DNA of 64,000 bases from Salarias fasciatus. Taxonomy: Eukaryota > Chordata > Actinopteri > Blenniiformes > Blenniidae. Numbering within the stretch: position 1 is the stretch's first letter; the number at the start of each line of letters is the position of its first letter. The stretch lies in NCBI RefSeq assembly GCF_902148845.1, contig NC_043755.1:7698790-7762789 (forward strand), written 5' to 3'. Below are positions 1 to 14,700 of the stretch, piece by piece. The translations under genes and the position numbers were made by a program. Under the pieces are notes generated by a model. The model saw only the letters and a list, made by a program, of their open reading frames with translations. It had not been told where the DNA came from and made no database searches.

Positions 1-925
1 CTTTTGTCACCGGTTGTGTCCATAATCTTTATGGACAGAATTTCTAGGTGCAACCAGGGGCCAGAGGGGGTCCGGTTCGGGGACCACAGGATTTCATCTC
101 TGTTTTTTGCAGATGATGTTGTCCTGTTGGGTTCATCAAACCCAGACCTACAGCATGCACTGGGGTGGTTCGCAGTCGAGTGTGAAGCAACAGGGACGAG
201 GATCAGCACCTCCAAATCCGAGGCCATGGTCCTCGACCGGAAGAAGGTGGCTTGCCCCCTCCAGGTCGGTGGAGAGACTCTGGCCCAAGTGGAGGAGTTT
301 AAGTATCTTTGGGTCTTGTTCAGGAGTGAGGGACGGATGGAGCATGAGATTGACAGGCAGATCGGTGCAGTGACTGCAGTGATGCAGTCATTGTATCGGT
401 CCGTTGTGGTGAAGAGGGAGCTGAGCCGAAAGGCGAAGCTCTCAATTTACCGGCCAATCTACGTTCCCACCGTCATCTATGGTCATGAGCTTTGGGTCAG
501 GGACAAAAGGACAAGATCCCGGATACAAGCAGCTGAAATGAGCTTCCTCCATAGGGTGGCTGGGCGCTCCCTTAGAGATAGGGTGAGGAGCTCAGTCACC
601 AGGGAGGAGCTCGGAGTAGAGGCGCTACTCCTCCACATCGAGAGGAGCCAGCTGAGGTGGCTCGGACATCTGTTCAGGATGCCTCCTGGACGCCTCCCTG
701 GGGAGGTGTTCCGGGCATGTCCCACCGGGAGGAGACCCCGTGGAAGACCCAGGACACACTGGAGAGACCATGTCTCGCGGCTGGCCTGGGAACGCCTTGG
801 GATCCTCCCAGAGGAGCTGGAGGAAGTGTCTGGGGACAGGGAAGTCTGGGCATCCCTGCTGAGACTGCTGCCCCCGTGACCCGGCCCCGGATAAGCGGTA
901 GAAAATGGATGGATGGATGATTGAC
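1..925 (+). mobile_element. LINE 3' half, probable RTE clade (Rex3-like), truncated at window edge
   Basis: An open frame runs from the first base to 879 and encodes the C-terminal part of a non-LTR reverse transcriptase. The catalytic FADDVVLL block lies near 108-131, followed by the thumb and connection region and the arginine-rich tail typical of fish LINE ORF2 (GRRPRGRPRTHWRDHVSRLA). After the stop the element ends in short ATGG/GATG repeats at about 905-921. That is a known style of 3' end for Rex3-type RTE elements, so the clade call is inference from the tail and the general protein look. The frame is uninterrupted over about 290 codons, which suggests a fairly young copy. The upstream part, including any endonuclease, lies outside the window. 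Confidence 0.85.
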
Positions 926-1465
926 GTGAATTCATAATTGATAATTTTGGAAGAACTAAGACAAGCTTGCATTTACATAAAAGGTTACCTATAGAAGTTT
1001 ATGGTTTATGTCCAATTCGCATTCTGATGCTGCACAGTTTATCTTATCACAAAGACTTCAATAGCTGAATTTAAGATTTATCAATACACATGGGCTGTGT
1101 TTGATTTGAATATTTTCTTTTTTGTTTTTAAAAATCCTTAACTTTTTTTTCTGTGATACCACTTTATGCAATTCAGGATGAGTGGAGCTGGTATCTGCTT
1201 ACTAAAGTTCAATCACACTCATATTCACACCAATTAGGTTTAAATATGTTTTTATGTGGTGACAGGGAATTTGTACACTCTGGGAAATCAAACAAAGACA
1301 GAACATTTTGGCTTTATAAAGAAAGGACTAAAAGTGCCATATTTTTGCCAAGGTGGTAAAAGTGCTAAATACTACACCATTATGCAGCTACTTAACACTT
1401 TTGCAAACTTTCCAACATAATTTTAAGTGTTCATTATAAGCAAGTCAAAACCTTTAAAGACTTAA

Positions 1466-1985
1466 AGCTCGTGTCCGGAGTTTCTGTTTGTTTCCAACGT
1501 ATGTATCATTTTTCAACAGAGCTTAAATGTGTCAGTCTGGTTCGATACTACAATATAATATTAGCACAAAGCAATATAAAAATTTATTTATGAGCCCCGC
1601 CTTTGTCTCATAGACCCCCATGTTATCCGAAAAAGCGCCGGTCAGTGTCAGCCAATAGACTTCGAGCTTCCTCATTCTTGTGCTGTCAATCAAAGTGTGG
1701 AGCAGCCAGAGAGCACGGCCGCCAGCCCAGGCAGAGGAGAGTGAAGCTCCGCAGCAGCCACCGCGTTTACCTTGGATATATCCACTGTCTGCTGAACATC
1801 CACCGTAAACAGCTAAACATGGAGGATGCTGTAGGACTCAGAGGCTCTCATTTTCACCCGACAGATAATTCGCGTGCACAATTAAAGGGGCGTGGCTTGG
1901 TCGCTCATGAAAGCAGAGGGAGGGCGGAACCTGAGACGCTGGATTAAAAAAAAACTTCTCTCTTTCAAAACTCCGGACACGAGCT
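1466..1985. mobile_element. Non-autonomous DNA transposon (MITE) with TTAA target duplication
   Basis: An 18-bp perfect terminal inverted repeat (AGCTCGTGTCCGGAGTTT) begins at 1466 and returns in reverse complement ending at 1985. Both ends are flanked by TTAA (1462-1465 and 1986-1989), the target duplication of piggyBac and Kolobok elements. No transposase is visible in the roughly 520-bp body. The small open frame at 1603-1947 has no recognisable domain and is taken as chance. Confidence 0.8.
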
Positions 1986-2714
1986 TTAATGTATTATCTA
2001 ATTTGGGGAATAAAAGCATATCCATTACAATATTTGTAATAGGACATTACATATCATAGTAAAGTAAAAGAAAAATGAATTAGACTACTTTTTTATTTTT
2101 TAATTAACATCACAGAAATATGACAGAAAAGTATTTACACTTATGTACAGTTGTATTTAAAAGTTGCTCACCATGTACTCTCAGTGTGATGGTTCCTGAC
2201 TCTTGACCACCAGTTGAAGGAACAATAGCAACTCCATAATCCCCACTATCAGCAGCAGTCAGATTGCTGAGCTCCAGAGATCCAGTAGAATGGGTGATTC
2301 TGGCCCTGCCTGTATAGTTTACCCCAATGTTCTCTCCAGAGGGAGTTGAGATTCCTATATTGTTTGCACCAAAGCTCCAGGTCACTACTAAAAATGGAGT
2401 TTCTGGAGGAGTCTTTGTTGTTTCAAATAACACTGAACCTCCTATGGTTGCATTCAGAGGACCATCTGGTAAAATACCAGCCCCTTCACTGAAACCTGAA
2501 ACAGACAGAAGTGAAATGAGTTTAGTTCAGTACATAATCACAAGAAATCATTCCGAAAAGCAGAGAACTCCACACGAGAACCAGGCAACAAGTTTATGCC
2601 CCAAATTATGACCATGGCATACTTTTTAACATCAAGTGCCTTCGTGTTTTCGTTTGAGTATCATTGTTCAATGCAGAGGAACATAATTTGTGGCCAAATG
2701 TAACTAGTTTAAAA

Positions 2715-3446
2715 GAATACTCCGAAAATTTTTGACCCACACCCTTTCCCAATCATTGACAAAGTGAGACAAGCTCATAAATACCTTTTTTGTGTCTGTT
2801 CATCCAGTGGCTGGATCCCAGCTGTTAGCATCGTAGTTAGCTTAGCTAAATTGCTGGAGGTGAATAGGATACAGAGCCGGACTGACGAAAGTGGATAAAA
2901 TACTCCTTCCAGCGGTCCAGGGGACGGTGTATTAGCACGTGAAGTAAATTCGAACGGTTATAAAACATTTTAAAAGATGTGTTATCCTTTCAATCTGTTA
3001 AAATAACGTTTTGATACACACAGACCTGCGCATGTGCAGTGCTCCGCGGAAGGATATACCGGAGCACAGCATTAGAAGCCATAGACTCAGGCGCCGTGCG
3101 CCGGCATATCCTTCGGTGCACTATGCTTGTGCACATCTGTGTGTATCAAAAAGCTATTTTAACAGATTGAAAAGGTAACACTTCTTTTAAAATGTTTTAT
3201 AACCATTCGAATTTACTTCGCATGCTAATACGCCATCCCCTGGACCACTGGAAGGAGTATTTTGTCCACTTTCGTCAGTCCGGCTCTGTTCCTCATTGAC
3301 TTCCAGCAATTGGGCTAAGCTAACTATGATGCTAACAGCTGGGAACCAGCCACTGGATGAAGATACACAAAAAAGGTATTTATGAGCTTGTCTAACTTTG
3401 TCAATGATTGGGATAGGGCGTGGGTCAAAAATCTTTGGAGTATCCC
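2715..3446. repeat. Fold-back DNA element with about 340-bp inverted arms
   Basis: The left part (from GAATACTCC at about 2715) and the right part (ending near GGAGTATCCC at about 3446) are long imperfect reverse complements. The pairing includes TTTTTGACCCAC, TCAATGATTGGG and the AGCTCATAAATACC segments, and it meets around 3060-3100. No coding capacity of its own is recognisable. It lies inside the intron of gene A. The minus-strand open frame at 3187-3474 falls in one arm and is not credible as a gene. Confidence 0.75.
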
Positions 3447-4433
3447 TTGAAAGAGCAACTGCTGCGTAAAACAAAACAAAAAAAATGCTCCATCAGTCTT
3501 GATGTCTCCATGACATTATTTACGTAATGGGAGACGCTTGATGATCAAAGGTACCCCATGGTAGTAATCTGGGTCATGAAATAAAAAGGACAGCAGATCT
3601 TATCAGGATTTGCTTCCTTTTTTTTTCTTTTTTTTTTTTTTGTTCAACTGAAACAGTTTAAATTTAACGTTTATAGATGGAGAGATTTTCAGCAATAAAC
3701 AGCTAAATTTACGGTATTAACTGAAAAAAAGAAAACTGTCAGGTTGACAGAGAACTTGTTCAAAAAAAGTTAAGTTCTTAACATGTTACATTGTATTTTT
3801 GGCTATATGTGAATTCTTTCTGTATTAAATTAACCTAATTTCTTGTCAAGAAACCGTTATTTTATATTCATCCATGTTTAGAGAGTTGATCATCTAAATT
3901 GATTAAATTAAAGTTTTAATCACTTGTAGCTGCATTAAAAAATGAGTATGAACATGTGGCTGATATCAATACATGACATTTCACACTGAATCTGAGCAGC
4001 CATTACCTACCATACTTTTTCTTACATTTCAGATAAGCATTTGTAGCTTCATACCAGTGTAATACAGAAAAAAATCAGTTCTGAGTTTTACTAACTCACC
4101 CATACCAGCACAAACAGAATAACTGTCAAAGGCTGATAATGACTCTACTCTTTGTGTTTCAATCAGACAAGGCTGAGTTGTCTTTCACTACACAATTCAA
4201 AAATCCTGATGTTAAAATGAAAAAAAAAACTGTTTAGAGCATGTAGACATTGTTACGGAGCCATTGTCAACTGAAAGAAATATATTGAAATTATACTATT
4301 TGTACCAAACATCCAAACATTTCTATAGAACATCATTAACAGCAATAACACTACACATTTAAAACAGTCAATGTAATCTTAATTGAAATCTTGAAATAAA
4401 CTTGTGTGCTCCAATGTTCTGTATATACATGTA

Positions 4434-4892
<459 letters not shown>

Positions 4893-5609
4893 TACTGAAA
4901 ATACCAGTCCTCAGTATGATGTGAACTTTTACTTTTTTGTTTTTGTAAATTACAAAATAAATTATTGTAGATGTTTGGGATGGTGGTGACTCCAGTGTCG
5001 ATTGAGCATTCAATATTGTACTTTAACAGTTGACTTAAACAACAATGTATGATTATAATGTTTAGTTATTGCATGTTAACCTACCTTAAGCATTAATAAT
5101 TTAATCATTAAAGTTGGAAAATATTTTTACTCAGTTGTATAAAGTGAGCTCACCTGATATTGCTCCAAATATTATGAAGAATCCCAAAACAGTTTCCATT
5201 TTTTAAATGTTGTCAAGTCAGCTGTACAAATGAAAAATACCTGTGCTGACTTCTGTAACACAGTGACGACTTCACAATGAAGAGAAACTGGAATGATATT
5301 GTTTTTATTATGAGAATCCAAAATCGGAACAAGGAAGCAACCTTGAATCCGAGAAGTTGAACTTCCTCCACTAGTTGATCATTAACATGTTTTTATTCAT
5401 TCATTCAAACATTCATTCTTTTATTCATTTGAGCAATTTATAAGCACAAAGCTTATAATCGCCTACCCCTGGAGCTGCTACTTACATCCAGTTACATTTA
5501 AGAAGATACCTTCAGTAGTCGTGCTTTATGGATCAGTAATTGGAACATCATATTACAAGTCATTGTCTGAGAAAAGAACACTTGCAAATATGTGTACTCA
5601 TTTAAATAA

Positions 5610-5742
<133 letters not shown>

Positions 5743-6309
5743 GATATACATACACACGTATACACACATATATACATACATAAACATATAGATAAACACA
5801 CACATATATACGGGACGGGAGGGAAAAGCACTTCAAGCACAAGCCCATCACAGTAATGTAACAGGTATCGGGCCGGTCCGATCACCGCTAACAGTTTATA
5901 TTTATTTTGTGGGGAAGGACTGGTGACTGGGCATGCAACTGTAAATAAAAGAAAGAAAGGAGACGGAGACTTCAGTTGCGCCTTGACTATCTGCTTCTGC
6001 CGAGTAACAGGAAGCAGGAGACGGGGCGACTTAAAGCCGTCTCACAGCGGGTGCTGCCTCCTAGTGGTGACAGACGATATTACATTGTTCCTGTCCAAGC
6101 ATCTACTACTATTACTTTTACTTATTCAGAAACTATTTATAATTTATTCAGGGCTACTTAGCAAAAATTTAGAATAATTGTCCAAATTACAAAAATGTGT
6201 GTGTGTACTGCATGTGTATCACAAAATAACAACAAATGTGGTTGCACACTCGTGTGCATCACAGTAACTTCAACTAATCTGTTTATATGTAGAACAAATA
6301 AACTTGGAA

Positions 6310-7186
6310 TGTTTACAACCCACTTTGTGTATATTGATTCAGTGTGATCTTCTTATACTGCCATTTGAACTGTTGAAGAGAGGTACAGTTTTTAAGTTCA
6401 ATTTCTAGATTGTTCCACAGATCAACCCCACTTCTGGTGATGAACATTTATTTCATTGTAGTTCAAACATAGTGCTTTTGGAAATTAGTTTTACCTCTGA
6501 GATTGTACTCGGTGTCTTTATGACTAAACATTAGTTGGATTTTGTTAGGTAGCATACCGTGTCTAGTTTTAAACATTATTAAAAGAGATTTTAGTTTTAT
6601 CAGGTCATCGAGTTTCAGGGCTCTTGATTCCAGGAACAGCGAGTTTGTACTGTCTCTGTAACCGACGTTATGCTCTTTTCTGTTGCAGAGTGAGAGAGTG
6701 CAGATTTGTTCTGTAAGTATTTCCCCAGACTTCAAGGCAATAGGTAATATACAGCAGTACCAGAGCGCAGTAGATGGTGTAACGTGATTTGTAATTCAGA
6801 AAATACCTAGATTTACCCAAGATGGAAATACACTTTGCAATCTTGGAATTAATGTGAGCTATGTGGGGTTTCCATGACAGCTTATGGTCGAGCACAAAAC
6901 CTAAAAATGTAGCCTGTGCGTATTAACCATTTCTATAGGTTCATCATTTATTTTCATAATCACATCAACATTGACTTTTTATTAAAAAATATCATCATTT
7001 TTGTGTTTTTCAGGCTAAGTGAGAGTTTATTTTCATTAAACCAATTTTTCATTGTATCTACTTCGAAAATGGCCTCGATCAGTAGCTGTGAGAGGTCTTT
7101 CCCCTTAAAGAGGATGGTAGTGTCATCAGCAAAAAGCACTAAGTTAGCTTTCCCTGAGACATTGCACAGATCATTTATGTACAGCA
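6310..7186 (-). mobile_element. Decayed LINE reverse-transcriptase fragment
   Basis: Minus-strand translations in more than one frame show pieces of one non-LTR reverse transcriptase. First come YINDLCNVSGKANLVLFADD and KNWFNENKLSL (about 7186-6960), then LDHKLSWKPHIAHINSKIAK (about 6895-6668), then a C-terminal piece (to about 6463). Frame changes between the pieces show it is inactive. The 5' end of the fragment at about 7186 coincides with the terminus of a hAT-like element. The clade is not certain; it differs clearly from the LINEs at the window start and at 32 kb. Confidence 0.75.
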
Positions 7187-7260
7187 GGGATGGGCAACTG
7201 GCGGCCCGCACCCTCCCTCCGTACGGCCCCCCAATTAATTTTTGAAAAAGAAAAAATATG
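7183..7260 (+). mobile_element. hAT-like transposon left terminus
   Basis: The sequence CAGGGATGGGCAACTGGCGG followed by a CCCGC motif at 7183-7210 is typical of the termini of Charlie-type hAT elements in vertebrates, and it abuts the LINE break exactly. I could not find a matching right terminus before 8.7 kb, so the element is truncated or its other end is too decayed to see. Short peptide-like stretches between 7.4 and 8.3 kb may be transposase remains, but I could not assign them. Confidence 0.5.
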
Positions 7261-8780
7261 TGTTTTGCTGCACATATTGAGTTGCAATGACATAGTTTGG
7301 CCACCAGATGGCACGCCCTCCGCGCCTCCAGCCTCCACCAGCTAACGTCACACACCCGGCCTCTCAATGCACGTCGGGATAGTCACTGCCATGTTGGAGT
7401 GAAAACAAACATTCAGGCGCATGACGCTCTTTCACTATTGTAGAGGATTATACGACCAATTTTGGCCAGAGGAGAGCGTGAATAGATGGAAAATGATCAC
7501 AAAACGGTAAGGACATAAAATCTGTTTGGTGTGAATAGCTTTGAGATTTGGCGAAGAACGTGTGAGAAACATGCGATATGAAGTGCTGGCTGTAAAATGT
7601 GATGATCGGTTTTCGGTTTGTTTTGCGGCTGACGGGAGCTGGTCGGCTCAGGGAATATTCTGCCTGGTGTCATCTAAAAATGTAGATCTTGTAGTTTCAT
7701 ATGATATCCAATACGTTGCGGTGGAGCAAACGAATCTTACGTTGTGTAGCGTTTTGTGTTTGGAGGTGCAGGTGAGGGGGGCGTGTCGAATTGTTGCATC
7801 TGGATTTTAAAGTTGCTATAAAACAAACACTCGGTCATCAAAGTGCAGCTGGAGTGTTCAGTTAGTGAGATTAAGGCTTTTTGTTTGAGACACAATTGAA
7901 AGAAATCATCCTCACAGCATTTTAGTCACTTTATACAACGACGCTGAGGTGGAGCAGATGGGTGTTGGATCCGGTACAGGGCCAAACTTGACTTCCGTGA
8001 TGAGCAAGTCCATTTTGGCCTGGAGTTAACAGATCTATGCACTAAATGTACTAAATGTCCACATACTCCAGGTCGCAGGGTTCTTAAGTCTCAGCTGTGC
8101 ATTGCTGGAACAGGTGGCTGGCATTAATTAAGTATGGGTCCTGCTGCAGCCTGAAATCCGTAGTTTCTCCCGGTACCGGTCTTTGTGTGTTACGTCAAAA
8201 TTGTTCACTTGATCTGAAAACACAACAACATCCCTATCTCTTTATCAGTCCACATTTTCAATGTTAAAGAACACAGAAGGTGCACTACTCTCTATGAATG
8301 AAACCGCGTAACACTAGTTGTTTTCACTTCAATATGGCGGCTGGTTGCCAACCCCCGGGTCACGTGACTGCAAATACTCTGCCAGCCCGACATGATGCCG
8401 AACCCCCCCCCTTTAACAACACTTTAACTTTTATAGGTTTATTTAACTCTAACTCAGTGAAGAAAAACAAAGAAGTATACAGTATTTTAGCTCAGTAGGT
8501 CCCAGGTTATTTTACCTATTGATCTCGAATCACTTGTGAACCATATTACTACAGTTACTTGTGAACATCCAAGTAGTCTTGTAAAAATTGACGTTTCTTT
8601 CCCCATGACTTGATGAAATACATTGTGACCACCAGAGGGAGGCATCATGTCACAGCTGATGACAGCAGACAGGTGGTGCAGGACATCAGGTAGGTGGAGA
8701 CTTATTCAATAAGATCAGCTGTCAGGCTGAAAGCAGTCCTGATTTTTCAACTCTCTTCTGCATGGCTTATGGTTTTAATT
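7260..8780. other. Stretch without a recognised gene, upstream of gene B
   Basis: This interval holds possible hAT body sequence, a CG-richer patch near 7300-7420, and short open frames (7541-7810 and 8298-8498) without recognisable domains. The final 150 bases form the likely promoter and 5' UTR of gene B. No clear TATA box is visible. Confidence 0.4.
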
Positions 8781-8787
8781 AGTGACC

Positions 8788-11700
8788 ATGTTGCCTTTAT
8801 TCTTTATTCTCTACCTGGGTTTTGTAGGTAAGGATCTGTTTTCATTGATATGATTAATCTAAGCAGAATCTGTTTCCTGAATTTCCTGTAATTGTGTTGT
8901 ACAAAATGATGTTATACTTGAAGAAGTAGTTTAAAACAACCCAAGTTACTGAAGAAACAGAAAATACAAGACCAAAAAAAAGGGGGGAAAAATGTGATCA
9001 CGTGAACAGTCCGCATGTGGTGTTCTCTGCTTTTTTTTAATGATTTATTTTTGAATCTTCAGTAGTTCACACTAAACTCATTTCACTTCTGTCTGTTTCA
9101 GGTTTCAGTGAAGGAGCTGGTATTTTACCAGATGGTCCTCTGGATGCAGCCATAGGAGGTTCAGTGTTATTTGAAACAACAAAGACTCCTCCAGAAACTC
9201 CATTTTTAGTGGTGACCTGGAGCTTTGGTGCAAACAATATAGGAATCTCAACTCCCTCTGGAGAGAACATTGGGGTAAACTATACAGGCAGGGCCAGAAT
9301 CACCCATTCTACTGGATCTCTGGAGCTCAGCAATCTGACAGCTGCTGATAGTGGGGATTATGGAGTCGCTATTGTTCCTTCAACTGGTGGTCAAGAGTCA
9401 GGAACCATCACACTGAGAGTACATGGTGAGCAACTTTTAAATACAGCTGTCTACAGGTATGCTGTCATATTTTTATAACATATTCATTTAAATATAAAAA
9501 CATTCCACTTTAAAAAATGTAATAAATCAAGCACATTTTTCGCACTTTTAAAAGTAATATCTTCATTTTCAGATATTCATATACTTTTATTCCCCAAATT
9601 AAATAATCATCTAATGGGAAAAAGGATGTTCCAATGGTTGAATGAGTATTTGAGAATGCAGTTTAGTTGTCTGTTTTGTGGAGACAGGGTTACATTACAA
9701 TTACATTTTACAAGGTAATTCTGGGAAATACCTTTTTCACTTTGAAGTATCTCCGTGAGAGCCCTATGAAGAATTGGTGGACCCTAAAATAAATATTAAA
9801 AAAAAATTAGAGCGCACCTTAATAATGCAAGAACTAAAATTCAACAATAAGTCAATGGCCAGATGTCTGAACGTTATTTCTAATAATGTTTCATTTTTTT
9901 TTTTACCAAATTCTTAGTCAGCTGTGATATTGTAACTGTGATCAGAAGTTTTTCTACAGTTTGATGAAAAGTAATTTTTTGTAGATTACTGATACAAGTA
10001 GGGTTGGCCCAGGGCATAGGCAACAGGCTGCCACCTAAGACGCCATCTAAAGGGAGTGGCGCCGAATTGCAGTCCCAAAATACATGTTTTTGACAGGCTG
10101 TCCTGTGCCCCCTTATGGGCATATTAAAGCACAGCAGTCACGACAGGTAAATTTTGAAGGTGGGGCACTTATTCATGCTTCAGTTTCAGTGCGTTTATTA
10201 ACCAGATAACTTTAAATTCGCCCCAAGCTGCAGCCATTAAACACTGCTGTTTTGTTTAATTTCATGTTAATCGGCGATTGATGGAATCTGTACGAAGACT
10301 TGCCTCCCCCGAGCGACTTTTCCTGCACTCTAAACTGTTTATCTGCACTTCTATAGCAGGTTATTTATAGAAAATGAAACAATGGTTATGGTGCAAGATG
10401 TTTGAGGTTATACGTTTTTGTGGCTTATCTCGAAGTTCTGATGTTGACAATTTTATCAGTGGTTGTTTTCTTGTAATGCAGTTAATCTAAATGGTCCAGT
10501 TAAAATTTTCATATCAGACCTTGAATGACAGGGTCCTGCTATTTGTATTATCAATGGTGTGTTGAAAGTGATGCTCTTGTCTGCTGTTGGGGGAGATCAA
10601 AACCATGTAACTTCCTTTGTGATTAATTCCAATCCATAAACTGCTACAGTTCATTGTCATTCTGTACTGTATTTCAATTGGTCCTTTTTTTTTTGTTTAT
10701 GATTTTGGAGAATTATTGGAGCCAAATGTAATATGGAATGTGACATGTAATGCCCTCCCACCCATTCAGTAAAGATAGAGATGCTTGTCAAGGGCGCACA
10801 ACAATCCAGGGCCGGGCCTGAATACAAGCAGAAACTTTGAATAGATGCTCTCCATGATGACAATAAATGTGTTTAAAGTTGATGTATTTCAACTGATATT
10901 CTGCCCGCAATGTCTATTATTTAATCACGTTTTTAAGTGATTACAATTGGTCAACATCTTTTGCCATCTTTTCAAGGAAGTAAGCACCATCTTAATTATT
11001 GTACAGTTTTATCATTCATCACACATTAATCCTCCTTGTTTTCCTCCAACAGCTCCAATCTCCAATGTAACAATAAATCCTGAAACTCAAAAGCTTGTTG
11101 AGGGCAAGGATTCTCTGAGGCTGTCCTGCTCCTCTTCTGGATCCCCGCTGTCTTTCCTCTGGATGAAAGACGGCTCTGAGATCACAGCCAGCGACAGAGT
11201 TCAGATCACTGATGGAGGCAGATTGCTCTCTATTGCCAACGTGACCAGAGATGATCAGGGGAGCTACACATGTAAAGTGTCCAATCCTGTCAATAGTGAC
11301 ACCAGCGATCCTGCAAACGTTACCGTCTCCTGTGAGTTTGTAACATACTAAATCAATTTTCCCATGATAGCTACACTGACATAAGTGGCAAGCAAATCTG
11401 TTCAGTCAATCCTGTTACATTCTATATTTTTCAATAACTTTATGTGCAGGAGTTTTGTTCTGAGTCAGCTGTTATCAGAGGAGGAGCTGAGGGCTGTCAA
11501 TTTCACTGAGTCTCTAACTTCACATCAGATTTTCATGTGGGATACATGTAGCATTAGTCTTAGAGGTGCTTGATAAAAATGTTTTATTTGTTCTCCATAT
11601 AAAACAATGATCATTATCTGGCTGTTTAATGCTGACCTTTATCTTACTTTAGCGTTGAAGCTTGGCTTTTCCCGCTGCTATTTAATAAATTTATCTAATT

Positions 11701-14700
11701 TTATCCCTGCATCTCTATACGTGCAGCACAATTTATTCTCCAATTAGCTATGTTTAAGAAAGGAGCAAGTATCAGAAGATTTTCTTCTTCCTCTTCTTTA
11801 TAATCATGGTGTTGCACTAAGATGTGCTCAAATTTATTTTGGTTTTTTTGATCTGAGGCTGTGCACAGTCATGTGTGAAACTTTTTTTTTTTAATGTTGT
11901 TTTAATCCCTTTAATCTTACTAAGCTGTGTCACCTGCAGTGAATAAATTCAGGAAAAAGTTCTTTTTAGTTGAGGAATTACAATTGTGTTGTTTTTACAC
12001 CTTACAAGAGCATCTGTGTGGAGTGAGTTGAATCGGCTTTCTAGGGGATGTTTCACTCAATGGTAGACTGCAAGTATCGTATAAATGCACAAACTCATTA
12101 TTGCTCAAACAGCTGTTGTTATGGTTGTCAGTAACTTCAGTCATTTAATCCACTACAACAGGGGCGTGCATGCCTGGTCCTGTATCTAGTAGGAGGCTGG
12201 ATCAGAGCCTTTCCAGATCAGCCTCAATTAAACTTTGTACTGTCTTTTTGTGTATCATCTTTTTTGAGCAACAAACAATCTCTGATTTTTAATGTTTGCT
12301 TCTACTCACAGACGGGCCAGAAAAAGTAAAGTTGACTCCACCAGCAGGAACAGACCATGCAGTAGGATCGGACATCACGATGGTCTGTTCAGCTGATTCC
12401 AGACCTCCTGCTCAGTTTACCTGGTTTCTAAATGGATCTCAGCTTCGAGACATTGGATCAGAGCTCAAACTGGTGGATGTTCAGGAAAATCAGAGTGGAA
12501 GCTACAGCTGTCAGGCCTTCAACACCGAAACTCTAAGAAATCAAACATCTGAACCTGCAGTCATCAATATTCTGGGTAGGTTTATTCAATGATTTTATAC
12601 ACAGAAATATGATTCGGAATGGGATAGTGTTATTAAATTCAGGATACATTGTACTGCATTGTTGTGACACTGACATTACTTCATGTGACTCCTTCTGCTT
12701 GACCGTTGATTAAAATTGAGTGTTATTTGAGAGCCTTGTACAGCTTACTTTAACCAGGGATCAGCTGAAAGTGACAAGCAATCATTTTTTCCCAGAGACC
12801 TTTTATTGACACAATAGTTAAATAATGACATACATATTTTATGTACCATCTGTTTTTGTCCAGATCTATCGGAAGGACTGAACTTGACCCAAACTTAAAA
12901 ATATGTCCTGTTTTAAAGCTTCAAAATATTTTCCAAATTGAAAAGTTAGCTTATGAAATTTTGTTGACACATCTTATACTCTTTCAGTATTGCTGTCCTG
13001 TGTAATGTGTTATTTGCAACAGGTTGCTGAACACGGCCCAATGTATGTCACATCTTTGTTGGGTTCTGTGAACAAATCTTTCATAGTTTATCTGGATCTC
13101 TAGATAGTTTGTTTCTTCTTCAAATGCATTATCAGGTGTGTCATGACAGTAAGTGGGTTTAGAGATGCTATGCCAAAACAGAGGAGCCAAACATACAACA
13201 GATGGAATTCTATTGATATGAAATGTTTGATTATTGCATTGTGGAGTTATCATACTTTTTTTATATATCTTACATGAAAAACACCTATTTAAATGGAGGA
13301 TTTTCATTTTTGTTAGTTAACACTGAAAACTCCAAAAACCATAATGAGCACACAATTTAAATATTCATATTTACTGATTTTTCTTCACACTCTCACCACA
13401 ACTTGAAATGTTTTTGAGAAGAACTTGCTATCTCAAATCCCACCGCAGTCTTTGTCTGCAGACTGATGTGTGCAAAAGTTCCTCACTCCTCAGAAAACTG
13501 AGTTTGGAGTCAGTAACGGCATTGAGTAAAAACAAACAGGTGAATAGTTTCACCTTAAAAAAACTACACATAAAAACACTTGTTTGGCAAGATGATGGAC
13601 TCTGTGCTAAAGACACAGACGTTGCTTTGTGAATTCGACAAAAAGATTCAGTCTAAGCTTAAATGAGAGTATTTGATGGAAATGTCAGTCAGTATAAAAT
13701 ATACATGATGTGCATCATGAATAGGAAGTCGCTTCTTATTGGCTTTGCTAAATTACAGACCATGTCCTATTTGGTCAAATTCTTATAACAAAGTCCTTTT
13801 ATCTTTTGGCCAACAGTGAACGTATCAGATGCTTCTGTCAAACCAACAAATCCTCCAGTTGAAGGGACCAGTCTCAACTTAACCTGTGAGGCTTCTGGCT
13901 CAGTGTTGAGCAGAAAGTGGATGAAGGACGACTCAGATCTGATCCTGACTGACAACATGAAGCTTCATGACAATAACAGAGTGCTGTCCTTCACCACTGT
14001 GAGCAGAAATGACAACGGAGAATATGTCTGTCACATCAGCAACAGCTTCAGTAGTATGCTAGCTGCTTTCTCCTTGACTGTAAACTGTAAGTACTGTGAT
14101 GTTCAATTGATATTTATAGTTCAATGACAAAAAGCCAAATCTCAGTGTATGGATGATATTTATTATTTTTCCAATCCAACACAAAATTTATTATGCTAAA
14201 ATATTTTTTTACATTTATTTCATATTCATATTATCAACTGTTTCTGTCCAGTGAGGATGAAATCACATTACCTACATTAATACATTTTATAAATCTGTTT
14301 TTCAGATGGACCAGAAAATGTCAAAATCAGTGGTGAAAATCAGATAAAAGTGGGAAGCACCATAAAACTGAGCTGCACCGCTGACTCAGAGCCATTGGCT
14401 GAATTCACCTGGTTATTCAATGAGACTCAGATACTGAACTCATCTTCTGAGCTCATTAAAGACAACGCGAACATTTCTGACAGTGGAACGTACACCTGCA
14501 GAGCGACGAATGAAATAACTGGAAAATCTGGATCAGCTGAGCACCGGCTGTCTGTGACAAATACCTCAGGGGACAATAATTGTAAATATTGTTGATATTC
14601 TTATTTTGATTGTGTTCCAGTAACATTCAGAGTGTGGTAGTCTGTTAGCTCATCAATCAGTAACTTTAAATAACATCTGTATACAGTTCATAGAGCAACC

